Below are positions 19,417-33,400 of a stretch of DNA of 64,000 nucleotides, one piece after another (positions within the stretch are counted from its first letter, which is position 1; each line of letters begins with the position of its first letter). This DNA is from Bugula neritina (taxonomy: Eukaryota > Bryozoa > Gymnolaemata > Cheilostomatida > Bugulidae). The notes below the pieces were generated by a model. It saw nothing but the letters and a program-made list of their open reading frames with translations, did no database searches and was not told where the DNA came from. Both the position numbers and the translations under genes were made by a program. The stretch spans positions 22,673,128 to 22,737,127 of the forward strand of contig OZ037767.1 of the NCBI GenBank assembly GCA_964035545.1, in the 5' to 3' direction.

Positions 19417-21347
19417 ATGGAAAATATAGAAATTCAGGTAATTTCTTTAATCTCCACAGACTCTCTGCCAGAGATTTATAATTTTTACTTTTTTTGATAT
19501 TTCATATTTATTATCAGTCAACCTTCACGGAAAGTAATAGTTGAGTTTATCGGATCTACTTTAATATGTAACCTGTTTATATGTGCCAACCCTGTCAACT
19601 GCATCTGATAAGGAATCACATTTAAGATTTCTTGTTAATCTAAATAAATAAACTGCCTGACTTTATCGGCCTTTGTGACATATATTAGTCAAATTACCAG
19701 TCCCTCCCATTTTTATTATCAGGTTTGGACAGCGAATGAGAAACTAAGCAGATGGAAAGAGTTGGTTGACATTTGGCTGAACTTTCGGAGGTATGAACCC
19801 CTGAGCTCTGGTATCATGGACCTTGAAGATGCAGAGACAAGGGAATATGCAGGATATGCATTCAGAGACATGCTGAGTTATGATTCTACTCCCTGTGTTG
19901 TAGCCTGGGATACTGTAAATAACAAGGTATACAGTGTAAATTTATTAGTTCAATTACTCAAGTATAATGGGCTTAGTTTTTTTTAATAAAGTAAATGCAC
20001 TTTATAGGAACCTATGCTACATGAATTTTAGCTCATCTCTTATTGACCTTCTCTTTTTATGTTTTGTCTAATGGTATTAAAGGTAAACCTTAATCTTACA
20101 TTATAACTACTGGATTGTTGCACCGCAGACATTTCTCAACTGTACCATCTATCTATTAGTTATTCAAATATTTTTCATTTAATTTTTTGTAGTTTACCAA
20201 TTAATATACACACGGAATATATACAAGCAAGCTGTGATATAATAGAGCATGTAGATAAGTTGTATATAATATAAAGTGTGTCTCAAAGAATTAAAAACGC
20301 AAACAGACGGTTGACTATTGTAAATGAAGTCAGGTTCTGAAATTAACACAACATATTTGGTGTTAGCCTAGGGCCACACGGTGCGTATTTTCGCATGCGA
20401 AAATTGAAATCACAAGTAGCAAAGGTGTCCACTGTGCGCGTTGAGAAAACCTTCGCACTTGTCGCTCTGCATTTTCAACGCAAGTGCGAATCGTCTCTGT
20501 CGTCGTTACCTAATTGGCTGGTAGTTATTCAGCGAGCCCAATTTCTTTATTTTAGTGCTACATTCCAGTAAATTGCGTTTTATTGAAAGCGAGTGCGATT
20601 TAAAAATGAAAGCTTTATTTATCACGCATCACTGACTCTACAGTGGACACATTTGCTACCTGTGGTTTCAATTTTCGCATGCGAAAATACGCACCGTGTG
20701 GCCCTAGGCTTACAGGTTATTAGATAATATCTTTACTGTATATTAGGCAGCGGGATTTGTGTTCTCCATCGCTCAATACTCTCCTGAAGCGACTCCATTA
20801 GAGTTGCAAAGCCGATGTCTTCGTAGCTTCGATAAATATCCGTTTGGTGAAGGGGTTCTGAAAAAACTAAGTGGCGTTGCAACATTCTTGCATGAGCTGT
20901 TCAACAAAGCAGACGTATTCAACAAACTCAGGTGAATTACGTTGTGCATACGTACACACTGTAAATTACCCATTATATATATACTGTGTGCACACATGTT
21001 TTGCATTGCGTGTTTTACACTCTGTACTTAGCTATGTGCTATGTTACTGTTGCAGTGTAGACAAGGTGTTTATGATCCACGTAACCAGTGTCTTGCAAGA
21101 ATACACTAGAAAAGGATTAGCCAATGAAATGACAAAGAAAGTCTTAGAAGTGGCCAAAGAAGCTGGATTTGAGTATGCAGTTTCAGAAAGTACAAGTTCA
21201 TACACTCAACACAATAAGATTAAAAGATTTGGTTTTGAAAAATTATTTGAGATTGACTTTGAGAGTAATTATGCCAATTATGACATGATGCCGCAGTCAT
21301 TGAAGGAGACCCATAAATCTGCTGCCGTTTTGGTAAAGAGGCTGTAG
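19417..21347 (+). CDS. GNAT-family N-acetyltransferase, copy B (AANAT-like)
   Basis: Four exons: 19417-19437, 19723-19926, 20747-20931 and 21056-21347 (TAG), giving 233 residues. Exon lengths are identical to copy A (21, 204, 185, 292), so the two are tandem duplicates. The fold landmarks are the same: YTRKGLANEMTKKVLE for acetyl-CoA binding, the RFGFEKLFEIDF strand and a C-terminal HKSAAVLVKRL. Exon 3 and the first half of exon 2 have diverged substantially from copy A, while most of exon 4 is nearly identical in DNA. Copy B is intact. A 344-base MITE-like element lies in its second intron. Substrate unknown. Confidence 0.87.
20366..20709. mobile_element. MITE-like element with ~70-bp terminal inverted repeats
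   Basis: The left end (GCCTAGGGCCACACGGTGCG) is the inverse of the right end (CGCACCGTGTGGCCCTAGGC). Pairing extends about 70 bases with few mismatches and includes the palindrome TCGCATGCGA. It is flanked by TTA on both sides (20363-20365 and 20710-20712), a 3-base duplication of the kind PIF/Harbinger elements make. There is no coding capacity, so it is a non-autonomous DNA transposon. It lies in intron 2 of acetyltransferase copy B. Confidence 0.85.
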
Positions 21348-22419
21348 ATTATGTCATACTGATAGTTCATGTCATAACTTTCTTTTTTTTTAAATATTAT
21401 CGACAAATCATTCCTCGTAATAAGCTTAGAAAATTTTCACCGTTAGTTGGAAAAATAGATTTACCTTCAAATATTATCCTTTGATCAACAGTCTGTGAAC
21501 TTAGAATTTACCTGCTAAATGTTTTACTGACATTTGTGCAGCAGCAGGTTTTTAAACTAAGTTACAATGATTAGCAGAAGGGCTGTCTCATCCATAGGCC
21601 AGGAAAATGTCTCGACAGTCAACATGATGTAGGATCCCCCCAACTAGTGCTTCATCATGGCCTTTGGTTTGTAGTAGTTTTGTCTTTCATATTAAATTTA
21701 TCATGTTTTCTCCTGTCTATAGGCCAATGAATACTTTCTACTATTGTAGTTCATCTAGTCAAATTTACTGTAGTAATGTTATTTATTTACACAGATGCAA
21801 TTTTTCTTTCTGTGCTGTATGTCTAGTCATATTACTATAGTTATTGCTATACTTGTATAATGTTGTTACTGCTAATTTAGACAAATTTATTTTTGCTATA
21901 AATATTTTTATTCATATCTTTTTTGTCTAACAAAAATACAATCGAACAAAATTGTGAATGATTATTGATTTTAACTTGTGCTATACAGTACTACACTTAT
22001 TTGTATAGTATCATCATAAATAAATAGCATTTTACATTATTCACATTATTCATATTCACATCTCCTACATTAGCACCACGTCCTTAGTAAAGTGTTTGAC
22101 ACAATGCTTCATTTTAATTCTACAAGTCAAGTTTTCCTGAGAGAAATAATGATGATTATAACAATAGAAATACAAAAATAGGAGACTAAAATATACTATT
22201 GCCGCTAGCAAATAGATAAACATGTACTAAACTTCAAAATGAATATTCTAGCATATAATTAACTTTTAGTTGTTTATAAAATTGCTATTTGTAATTATCA
22301 ACTTGTCACTGTATTTTTAATTTTGTTAAGGACATAACCTTTAGGTAACTTATTAGGCATAAAACAAATACAATGCTTGACTGTGAAATAAACAGTACAT
22401 TAACAGAAAACAGAAATAG
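21348..22419. other. Intergenic between convergent genes; nothing recognised
   Basis: AT-rich spacer between the stops of acetyltransferase copy B (+) and PRR5 (-). It should contain both 3' untranslated regions, but no poly(A) signal can be assigned with confidence. Confidence 0.5.
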
Positions 22420-25400
22420 TTACAGAATATCAGACTGAGACTGGGTTCTACCACGACTACTAGATGTCAGTTTGGACTCGGTGGTGTAGCTACTCCCCAC
22501 ACTGAATATCTCCCTGAGAAACACTGCAGGCTGGCTTCTCTGTCTTGTATGTTTAGCAGCAACTTTTCTTGGGAGAGTCAGTGAGTTAGCACTCATTTCT
22601 AATCTCTTTAAGTTACCTACAAACAGCAATGTATAAAACATTGTTTTTGTTAACTAATTTACTAAGGTTTATTTATACAGAGGAAAAATGAGATTTATAC
22701 TAATCAAATAAAGAAATTATAAAATGATCAAAGTTAGTTTGTCCCACCCAATACTCAAGCTGTACTCAGCTTCCTGTTAAACATAGACAGTATGAGAAGG
22801 CCTCTATGATGGCAAATCTATTGATCTAGCATTTTATGAAGAGGAAAAACACTATGGCTTAGAAATATTCCCAATAGGATATGGCTAACAATGCTTTAGA
22901 AATTTCTAGTCGGTAGCCTGAGATAACAAAATCCTAGCACACTCTAGAAATAGAATGCTGTCTCTTTTATTAGCATAATAATTATAATTGTTATTTCTAT
23001 TGTGTAGAGAATTTTTTTCCTTCTTGGATGTCAAACTTGAATTTCGAAATGTTTTGTACATTGCTTATCTCTCGACGAGCCTTTGATTGAAATATTCTAG
23101 CTAAACTGAAGTTTTAGATTGAAAAAACCTTCTAGACAAAACCACTATAAAAATCAACAATATTCCAAAGGTTATATAGATATAACTACTATAATTATAG
23201 TCGCAGTACGAACTGATATAGTAAGAAGTGTAGTACCTGACGACTGAGACTTGTTCAGATACTGCTGGCTACCAGATGCTACGGGAGTGACCTTTCCGTC
23301 ATAATAGACGCCTCGTGCTGTCATTAGTGGGCTGATCACTTGAGCTGCCAGTGTTTCTAGTTCATAGTACTGCTTATGACAAGGAGTGGATGCACTCTAT
23401 AAAATAAAGCTACCATGTATATGATGAAAGGGGGTGAGTGAATACATTATGCAATATGAACCAGTATAAAACAAGGGGTGGATAAACCCTGTACATCAAG
23501 TCTGGTTAGTTTGCACAGCATCAAGTGCTCTGTTTATAATAGAGGGTGCTACACTGTGCAAAGCTGTTATACTGCCTGTTATTAGCTTTCCATGATTCAA
23601 GTTAGCAGAATGAGCATATAGTGAGCAAACATTTTCATGCTTCACATAATAACTAGCTTAGTAAGCTATTACAAAAAACAAGGAAGGAAAACTTCATAAG
23701 TTAGAAGTTATATATAGCCTTGCTTTGTATCATTCACATTTGTCACTTTTTAAGCCATAAATGCAAGGGAATTCAAAACAACTTCCTACAGTAAAATCAA
23801 TGCTTGGGTATTGAACTTCATGACGTTCATGTGAAAGACAATGCACATCATGCAGCACTTGAAAGCTGGTGCATGATGGGAATTCAGCATCTAGCTGTTC
23901 ATATAACAATATACTGTTGATGACAGAGAAAAGATATGCAGCACTCACCAAAGTAACCAGGAACATTTGCTGTATTGCTGCTGTAATTCTGTCATCTAGT
24001 ATGTTGTTGTTGTTACTATAATTTGACCGTTCCCAAAGCTGTCGATGTTTGGATCTGGATATTAGAATTATGCTGCCTACAAATTAAACTGACACAATTA
24101 GACCACCCTTACTTTGCTGAAGTCAGCTAGTTGGTTTAAAGCTTTTAATTTTAGCAATAAGCTAGAATCATTATAAAAAATACTGTTTTCAAACAAAGAA
24201 ACAAGATGAAAAAATTGACAAGGGACTGCTACATGCACAACTGAATACAAAATAATAGCAAAGAAGACAACTACAAATTACAAGTAAAGCTATATGCATT
24301 AGAATTCTAATATTATCATCAATGTAGCTGTGGCTAGCTGTTGGCAACCAGTCTTAATTTCAAACAGCTAGAGCAAGAAACAAATTTTATTATAGTTTTT
24401 GAGAAATGAAAAATTTCACTATGTTTATTTTGTTAGAACTTTGACAATAATATTTATGGTTGTTAATCTAAACGAGAAGCTAAAATAAAGAATGTAGCTA
24501 AAGGGTGTTCGTCTTTAAACAAATATCCATGAAGAAAATAAATAAATGAAATAAAACTCTTGGAGAAGTTAAAAATATACTAAATATAAAACTGATAATA
24601 AATACAAAAACAACAACATTTTAGAAAGCCATGAAAAAAGAATGAATGCCAGACAATTACAAAGGGAACTTCCCTAATTTCAATCTGTTGAAGATATTGA
24701 ATGAAGCTGCAGGTTGGCAAGAATGATAGAATAGCATTGAAACAATTGACAGCAAACATACAAGACTCTACGATAGAATATAGGGGAAGTAACTTCAATG
24801 TAAACAAAGTACAAGTGGCTGAGATGAGGTGATGTAGTCATCGAGACTGAGAAGTTTTATATTGGAAGAAGTAGATAGATTTGCAGAAGCATTCAGAGGT
24901 ATAAGTAAGACATTCTGCTCAAATATTTAATGAAAACACCAAAGTTAGGAAGTTGGAAAGCAGAGAAGACAAATCTAAAGTAAGTATAAAGACTGTGTTG
25001 TAACATAGAATTAGTAGTTATGAGAGAGAAATGCGCAATATAAGATGTACAACACTAATTTTACCTGAAAGTGAAAGCCATTTCTTAAAATAAAAAACAG
25101 AGCATTGCTTTTAGATTAGGTCATTTGACATAAAAGTTGTTTAGTTAAAAATATACATTTATATGGGTTTGTGAGGATCAAGTTTTGGTTGCTGCGTGTT
25201 AAATTAGAGTATATTGTTTAAAATCTATTTAATGATTAGCATAATATAGATAACTTTATAGTGCATGTAATTGGTCTCAAGAATAGTAACTTTATTTAAT
25301 TACCTCGAATATTTGTTTTCAGCAACATCTCATCTCTAAATGCTATCAATGTTCTTTCTTCTATTGATAAATTCTTATACTGAATACAAGTTTAAAAATT

Positions 25401-28167
25401 TAACAATAATTAGAAAAAGTTTGTGTAACAGCAGAAGTAAGAGCAAACATGCAGTACTGTATTTAACAAGATATTAATATATAATATTATAGATAACTTA
25501 TTAATTATATGTAAATTTAGGATAATACCAATAGCAAAAACTATAAGTTATAGAAGTGAAACTTAAAGTAAAACAAGTTTGTCTTTGATTTTGAACCTTA
25601 TGTTAGATAATTAATGCAGTATCCCAATAAAATAAATGAGCAATTTTAAAGGGTTGATCAGAAACTAAGTAAAGTATAAAAATTATTCTCAGCTGTGGAA
25701 AACAATAAATTTACCTATATTTTCATGTCATGAACTTTCTTTTGATTGGGCAATAGTTTAATGTCGATTTTAAAAACTCAAGTAAGCCTATAATCTTTTA
25801 AATACGGTTATGAAAGGTTTTTGAAAGTTTGTTTAAGCAGTAAAATTATAAAAAGTTGATGTTTGAGAACCTCAATTGTTCAGCCTACGTGGTTGCAAGC
25901 ACAAAGTCTTAATAAATGTTTAAGTTGCGTTTGCACCTTCACAATTTTAAGTCAGAAGTACAATTTGGTTGAATGGAAATTTCACTGAGTTGAATTGCAT
26001 TGTAAAAGTCACTCATCAAATTTTTTTGAAGTGAAATTAACAAAAATTCGGTAATTTTTCCTGCAGAGGTATAAACGCTTTTTTATAGTGTGCTTCGCTT
26101 TTAGCTGGTGGGACTATTTCAAGTTATGCATGTTTTGGCCTTTATTTTTTTCTACTTTGAATACCTGTACCTCTAAATGCCCTTACCTCTAGATACTCTT
26201 ACCCATAAATACCTTTACCTCCGAACTTCCTTACCTCTGGTACTCCACAGAATATGACTTGTAAGGCAGGCAGCAGTTCTCTGTAAAAATTGTTCCAAAT
26301 ATCAGTTAATCCGACCAACAAGTTTTCTCCTTCATCCTCCTTGATGTCTTCCCTTATTATCCACATTCCTTTCTTGAGAATTCTTTCCTAGACGTTAAAA
26401 ACAGCAAATCCTAAAAATAGCAGTCGTAGATATTCTGTGTGCATAACTATAGTCTAGGCTCTAGTGTTTAGAGCATACTATTAGTAGGTTTATTGGTGTT
26501 AGAATTAAATCTCCTGCTTGATAAAATATCTAATAACAATGGCTTCACAGCCTGATATTCACAAAACGTTTGTCACAGCAAGTTTTAAAATGGTATTTCA
26601 AGTTCATAGCACAAAATGGACTTGCCATGTACAGCATAGCAATCGTTGAGTTTCTAGTTTGGTTTCTATGCTTCAGTTTCCAGCAAAAGAAATTTACAGA
26701 AATGAGGGCAAAACATTATTATTTCAGACCAATGAAATATCATAATGATAAAATCATTATTGTGAAAAATCAGAAAACTTGGCATAAAATTTTATGACAA
26801 AATTCAAACCTTTTTTAAATCTTTTATTCCAACCATCAAATCAGAACTATACCTTCTGATTGAGAAATTTGCTGTATGTTAGTAGAACTATATACAATGA
26901 CACCCACCATAACCAAATGATCTCTATAGGTTCATAACATATATGTACAATACAGAATGTTATAACTTGCAAGGGAGAAAACAAAGATACCTCATAAAAC
27001 GGCACAACAAACTCTCCAATATCCAACTTGATTAGTGATTTGACTTTTGAGTTGAGACTTATCAAACTTTCCTCAGGAGATTTGCCTTGGAACAAAGCAA
27101 TAATTCCTTTCTGCACACTAAAATTATTTACTATTTCTTTGACATAAGTACCACAGGCTATATAATGTCCTGACATCTCAGATACAATATAGTGTATTAT
27201 CTCGAGAATCGTTAAATACAGCACAAAACTTGGGGTCACTGATTGGAACGTTCGTATGCACATAATTGTCCTAACTCCAACCCCAAACTCTAGAGTCCCA
27301 AACACTACATTTAGTGACTCTAAACTTTGTGCTGCATCAAATGGTTTCCTAGTAACTCAGGTGTTGAGGACAAACAAATAGAAAGTTAAGCATGATGTCA
27401 TTAACAAACAAAAACAATCCACATGTGTTGAATTCCTTAAAGTTGACATAAATGTCATGAGGTTTTTAAATCAATTCTGATAGACACAAATGAATTAGAA
27501 ATCAAACTTTCAGCATTTGAAGTTAGTTTAAAAGAGTATTGAAACTTAATTAAAGTTGCTTGTATTATATAATAAAGACCACCAACTAAAATATTTTTAC
27601 CATTATTTTACATGGTATATGGTATGCTGGTGTGCACATACATGCAATATCCTGATATACATAACTCTACGTCACAGTTGGGTGTAGTAGCATTAAGAAA
27701 TGGCTCTAAATTTTGATAGGGCATGCAAAATAAAGGATACGATTTATATAATACATAATATTTATAGATTTTAAAATGTACATTTAGAATTATACACAGC
27801 AGTGAGCCAAACTACTATATTATTCTTATATACACTTGCATTATGTTGTACAGCAATTTAAAATATATACTAGTATAGTATAGTATTCTTTCAATCACCA
27901 ACTACAATTTCATTAAGAACTGCTGGAACACAATATAATAGCAGAGCTTACAGAGGTAGAACTAGCGTTGTAGACTCACACACTGAGTAGTTCATTGCCA
28001 TACAGCTTTGGTAGGTTAGACTTGTACTTAGCTGTTTCTTCAGGTTCCTGTACATAGCTGAACACGCCCTCTGCACCTGTAACATCCCCCAGGCCACCTG
28101 TAGAGACACCCAGGTCACCTGTGGAGCTGCCCCTTCTGTTAGCAAGCATCCCACCGGTGTGACTCAT
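22420..28167 (-). CDS. PRR5: PRR5/Protor-like subunit of TOR complex 2 (HbrB domain)
   Basis: Seven coding exons on the minus strand, 5' to 3': 28167-27980, 27117-26991, 26387-26235, 25379-25304, 24076-23949, 23396-23237 and 22616-22420. They make 342 residues in continuous phase, close to PRR5/PRR5L length. PRR5 is a non-catalytic mTORC2 partner that binds Rictor (family knowledge). HbrB-domain landmarks are WNNFYRELLPALQVIFCGVPE (compare vertebrate VWDHFFTETLPTLQAIFYP), KGMWIIREDIKEDEGENLL and YYELETLAAQVISPLMT. The C-terminal exon is Ser/Arg-rich (SSSRGRTQSQSD) and presumably disordered. The first ATG in frame is used; an untranslated upstream exon is possible. The short Gly/Thr-rich N-terminus (RRGSSTGDLGVSTGGLGD) is unlike vertebrates. 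Confidence 0.88.
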
Positions 28168-30407
28168 TCCAGCATCCAGTAACTGAATGATACAGTTCAA
28201 AGGTGACACTTTAACTAAACCTTTAGTTGTATACTAAAAGACAATTTTCTTCAAATATATATACAGCGAACAAAGCATAGCTGATAATTTTTTTACTTGT
28301 TGGGAATATTCCTGAACTGTACAAAGTCTACACATGTGATATCAATAAGTATATTTCAACTTACTTTATAGTATATACTAAAAAAGTAAGTATGACTATA
28401 TAAAGAGGTTATACAGTACCTACTAGTAAATACAAGTAAGTACATACGTGTACACAAGTAGATTAAACTGTTACCTATACCAACGGTATGGTTTACCTAT
28501 CACACAGTTGCTAGTAATGTGCTTACTTGAAGGTATAGTTATCTTCTGTACTTGACAAGATATACAAATACGACAGAGATAACACATAGCTTTAAACCTT
28601 TAACCTTTAAAGAGCAACTTACAGGGCTGCTGTATTTACCCACCATTACAGATTGTAAATTGCCAAATTAAACTTCACAGCTAACTCCTGTAGAAAACAA
28701 AAGGTTGTATCGTAAAGGAAGTACAACTTTCATACAAAGCAAAGCTGTTTAGGAAAACACCATGAAGTCATTTAATTCTACATCAAATACACATTCTAAG
28801 GCAATTAGAGCTATTACACCCATACAGCCTTAATATTACCTGAAATCAAAGGTAATTTAGCAACATTGCAATACTGTACACTGTCAACAAGAGATGTTAG
28901 TTTTCTTCTGAACATGTCACCAATAACATATTTTTATAAGACTGTGAAATTATCTATACACACATCAGTGTTAGTTCAAATAATAAAGCCATGTTATTGT
29001 ACATAATAATATTAAGGTTTGATATAAGTTTAGGAGATAAGGAAATACAACTCCAACAATCTTCTTGGGTCAGTTGCTAGCTTAATAAATAATACAGCGC
29101 ATGTATACAAGTACAGTGCAGCTGTCATATCGTGCATACCTTATATCAAGCATTACACTTATTCTATATATAAAGAGATAAATATTAATATCTTTTGCTG
29201 CTGCAGAAAAAGGCAAATCATTAAAACTCTCCCTTATTATAAATGTATTTAGCACCAATGCTGCTATCTAAGAATGAATTTAACATTTTAATGTCACAAT
29301 TGAATTAATTATTGCATAAATTTAAAAAATATAATGCCTAATATTTGTAAACTGGTTGTTTAGTAAGCAAAAACAACTCTACAGTTTTGAAACTCATGAA
29401 ATGAGAAAAATATATAACTTTGTGAGTGTATTAATCGTAATGTTATTTTATAGCACATATGTACTATAAAAAAGAATACCATGATTGATGGATTCACAAA
29501 ATAAAAGCTTAAAGCATATGATTTATGTCAGCATGTGACATACTAAATAAAATATTGGCGTTGGTTTAAACTTAAGGCTAGGTTCATAAAGACAGGGACT
29601 GTTGAGAAGGCAGAGACTGTTAAAGAGAGATAGAAAATGTTGAGAGAGAGAATTAGATAATATGGAAAATAGTCTATGCATTGTAGCTTTAAATATTAAA
29701 AGAGACTTTGCAACAAATTAATTAGCACCTCCTAGCATTTATTTCCAAAGAGAAAAGAAAATTCAAAATATAATATAATATGGCATTACTAGTAGCTGGA
29801 GCATGAAAATAACTCTAAGGTTTTTACTAGCAACATTACTTCTATCTAGAATGGCTGTGAAGTGTAAGAATTAGTAATTTGAATGTAATAAGCTAAAGCG
29901 AAAAGCAACTCCAGGCAAACTGAACATAAACTTTCCAAGGAATGCAAAGAGAATAATACATAACAAATAGTTAAACCCAGGATAAGTAGACCACACAGAC
30001 AGATTCTACAATGTTTCATTTTGAGTTTAGGAACCTGCTATGTATAACTTAATAGTAACTAAATTATATATTTTTATGGAACGGTTATGTTTCCAGTACA
30101 AACTATAGATATTATGTTACATTATCTCTACATTATGAAAACCAGGCAAATAATATGCAACTATTTGGGAAAATAAAATACAGCTGGACTATATCAATAG
30201 TTGAATAAGGTGACAAATGAGAATAGAAAAACTGGACAGATCATTATTGCGTCAAATGCACATAATTATGAACTTGGTAATGGCTGCAAGGCATATAAGT
30301 TTACATGATTGCGGATAAAGCAGTTGCTATATCAGAAGACAGCTATTATATGATAGTTCAGTGATAGAGTAAGAGTGGATTGTCATGTAACTTCATTGCT
30401 GTCAAAT
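28168..30407. other. Intergenic; promoter side of PRR5 and 3' side of ALG1; nothing else recognised
   Basis: AT-rich sequence with no open frame of note and no RNA gene found. Bases next to 28168 should hold the PRR5 5' region; bases next to 30407 hold the ALG1 3' untranslated region. Confidence 0.45.
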
Positions 30408-33400
30408 CTATCTAGTTATTACAGGAAGAACAACTTCTTTCCAGTGCTGCTCCCAAGTCACCTCTTGAAACGATTTGAGATTTTCTCTAAATCCGTTAAG
30501 TCGCTTCTGATTGGTTGGAAAGCCCTCCAGTAACTCCTACAACACAATATCATTATTTAACAACCAGCACTTGTTTAAATAGAACTATTTGACAGCTTTA
30601 TGACACACAAAGCAGTGGCCATAAATGACAGTGAGGGCAAGTGCTTTTCAAAGGCTGGTATACAAGAGTAGAGCTTCTCATTTTCAAATTTAGCCATATT
30701 AGTGACACTCTATTTTCCATTGCTACATATTCAGTATTGCAAGTATGTTTCTACAGTAGAAAAAAGCAACCATAGCGAATAATTCTTTTTACCAACAGAC
30801 AATATGTGAGTCCTTTTTTGTCCATGACACTGTTGAGTGCCACATGTGGGTCATTTTACTTAATTTAGTACACATTGGAAATATCCAGTTTTTAGTTATT
30901 TTTTACAATTTAGCTGCTAATGAACAGGGTTTTTGCCCAAAACTAGTAAGATATCAATAAATACACCTAAATAATCAAGGTTCTTCTTAATTTTGCTTGA
31001 TTTCCCATGATTTTCCTATTTATTTAGCTAATTTGAATTGCGGACTGTTACGAAAAAACCCTGTTCATTAGCAGCTAAATTGTAAAAAAATAACTAAAAA
31101 CTGGATATTTCCAATGTGTACTAAATTAAGTAAAATGACCCATGTGCTGTGTGACTAAAACATCCCAGTGTGGTGAAGAGATGCATAGTAACTGTGATAA
31201 TTATCATGAAGTTGTACAAAGAAGGTACTTAGCTAAATCCTTACCATTAATTGGTTAGCCAACTGTTTTTCATTATCAAAGACCAGCCCATTTTCATCAT
31301 GTTTTACCAGCTCAGATAAACTACAATTCACATATGTAATACTAAACAATATCTTAATATAGTAACACAATATTTGATTATTATGTAATTATAATCAGCT
31401 ACACAATACAGTGCATTATGTCATGCTAGGCCCATTATATAACAATATAATAATAATTATACAATATATATTCCTATACAAACTGAAAGCATACATATAA
31501 CCAGAGCTAAACATCTGAGAGTTGTCAACACCTAGTGATACATTTATATAATAGTAAATAGACGGCTGCTAACAAAGTTAATTTCAAGTAAAATGTTCCA
31601 ATTACATACAGTTTGTATAGTTGAGAATTGCAGAGTTGAACCAGAACATGGTGTCACAGCTTAATCACATGACCAGTGAGACCACACACAGAGCACCTAC
31701 CATTTGAAACCAATAGCACACACTGGCAGTCCTGTGCCAAACATGTCAACAACCTTCATGGGCAAGTCGAGACCACTGGATGAGTAATGCAGACACACAC
31801 CAATATCTGCAGACGCTACAAAGTACAGGGCAGTATCAACAGTTATAGGGCAGTGTCAACAGTTACAGGGCAGTGTCAACAGTTACAGGACAGTGTCAAC
31901 AGTTAGAGGACAACATCAACAGTTACAGGACAGCAGTACGGAGATTGGCTCTTGCAGCTCATAATTATATAGCACATAATGATTTTCAGCTGAAGCATTT
32001 TCTGTCAGAAAAGAATTGTCAAATTTCAAAGAAGATTTCTAACCTGTGCAACTTCCAACAACAAGTACATTTCTATACAAAGTAATTTAACGACTGTCAA
32101 GTAGACAGTTTTTTATTCCTAATAAATACACAAGCTTTTCCCAGCATGAAAAAAAGCTGTGTTGAAAACCCCAATACTTATTAGCATAACCCAGTCATGA
32201 CTGCATTTGACTGTATGAACAGTTGAATTTTAAAGACTTCTGAAAAAGCAAGCAACTATTTCCTACTACTAGATCCATGTAATGCAATATTGATAACTAG
32301 AACATTATCACATATAAAACTTGACTTAAACTACTACTAAGCCCTTTCAAAGTAATACACATGCTATAAAAGTATAGCATAATTATACCCTGTAAGCCAT
32401 GACCCTTATAACAATATTGTCTAGCAAATTTTTTTACAATGTTATGGTTTACTTAGCAATGTCATAGTATAACGGCTCCATCTATTAACAAGATAAAATT
32501 AGGCAATGAATATTTACTAATGAACCCCTTGTTCTAGCCTATTTACCTAACAGTTTCGGATAGTCTTCAGCCTCTAGCCAAGGGGTCACTACTCTCACTT
32601 TACTCCAGCATTTCTTTGATATAATTTCCATGTATCTTTCTTTCTGAGGTCCTTTACCAGTTATCAGGCATAGCAAAGGTGGCAAATCAGTGTTGTCTTT
32701 CGTATTTATATCATATACTAGAATATATGTGTCATAAGTAGTACTGCTGTACAGATAACATTGTGATATCATAACTAGTACAGCATGAATACACAAACAC
32801 ACATATTGATCATTCACACTAGCTAAACACCAAGTTCATGACTAATGGCTTACATTTTTCTATTCTATTTCTATTTTATTTCGCTTACACAAAACTTAAA
32901 TAATGCTTTCATCCACAAAACTCTCAGTTAAAAATGACATTTGAGATATAGAAACTTGCAGCCTGCATATTTTTCTTGTATGAAATTAAAAGCATATTTT
33001 AAAACGTGACTCATTTACAGACACTGCTACACAACATAAACGTACTCCAGAGCACAATCTAATAAATAGACTAATACTTGAAAACAATACCTTCTAATGC
33101 AGATAAGAGGATATTGAAATCTTCATCTTCCGTCCAGCTTGTACTACTGACTAGAATAGCTGGTCTGTTATCTAGAAGTTGTGTCCCCTCCTCAGTTGGT
33201 TTGGTACAGACAGTACTTTCTCTAGGGTAAGATCACATTGAAACATGACAAGGTTTTAGATTTAATCTGCATAACAGTAGTCAGTCACACTTCTATATTA
33301 GAGAACATGCAGGGCATATATAGTTTTGGATCCAGACAATGTCAAGGTCAAAGAAAGCCTAGGCAAACAAACTCAGTCGCCTCAAACAAAACTTTTAATT

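Noticed and set aside
26570-26797. 75-codon plus-strand frame inside a PRR5 intron
   Set aside because: No similarity or splice support, antisense to the gene, AT-rich composition; likely chance.
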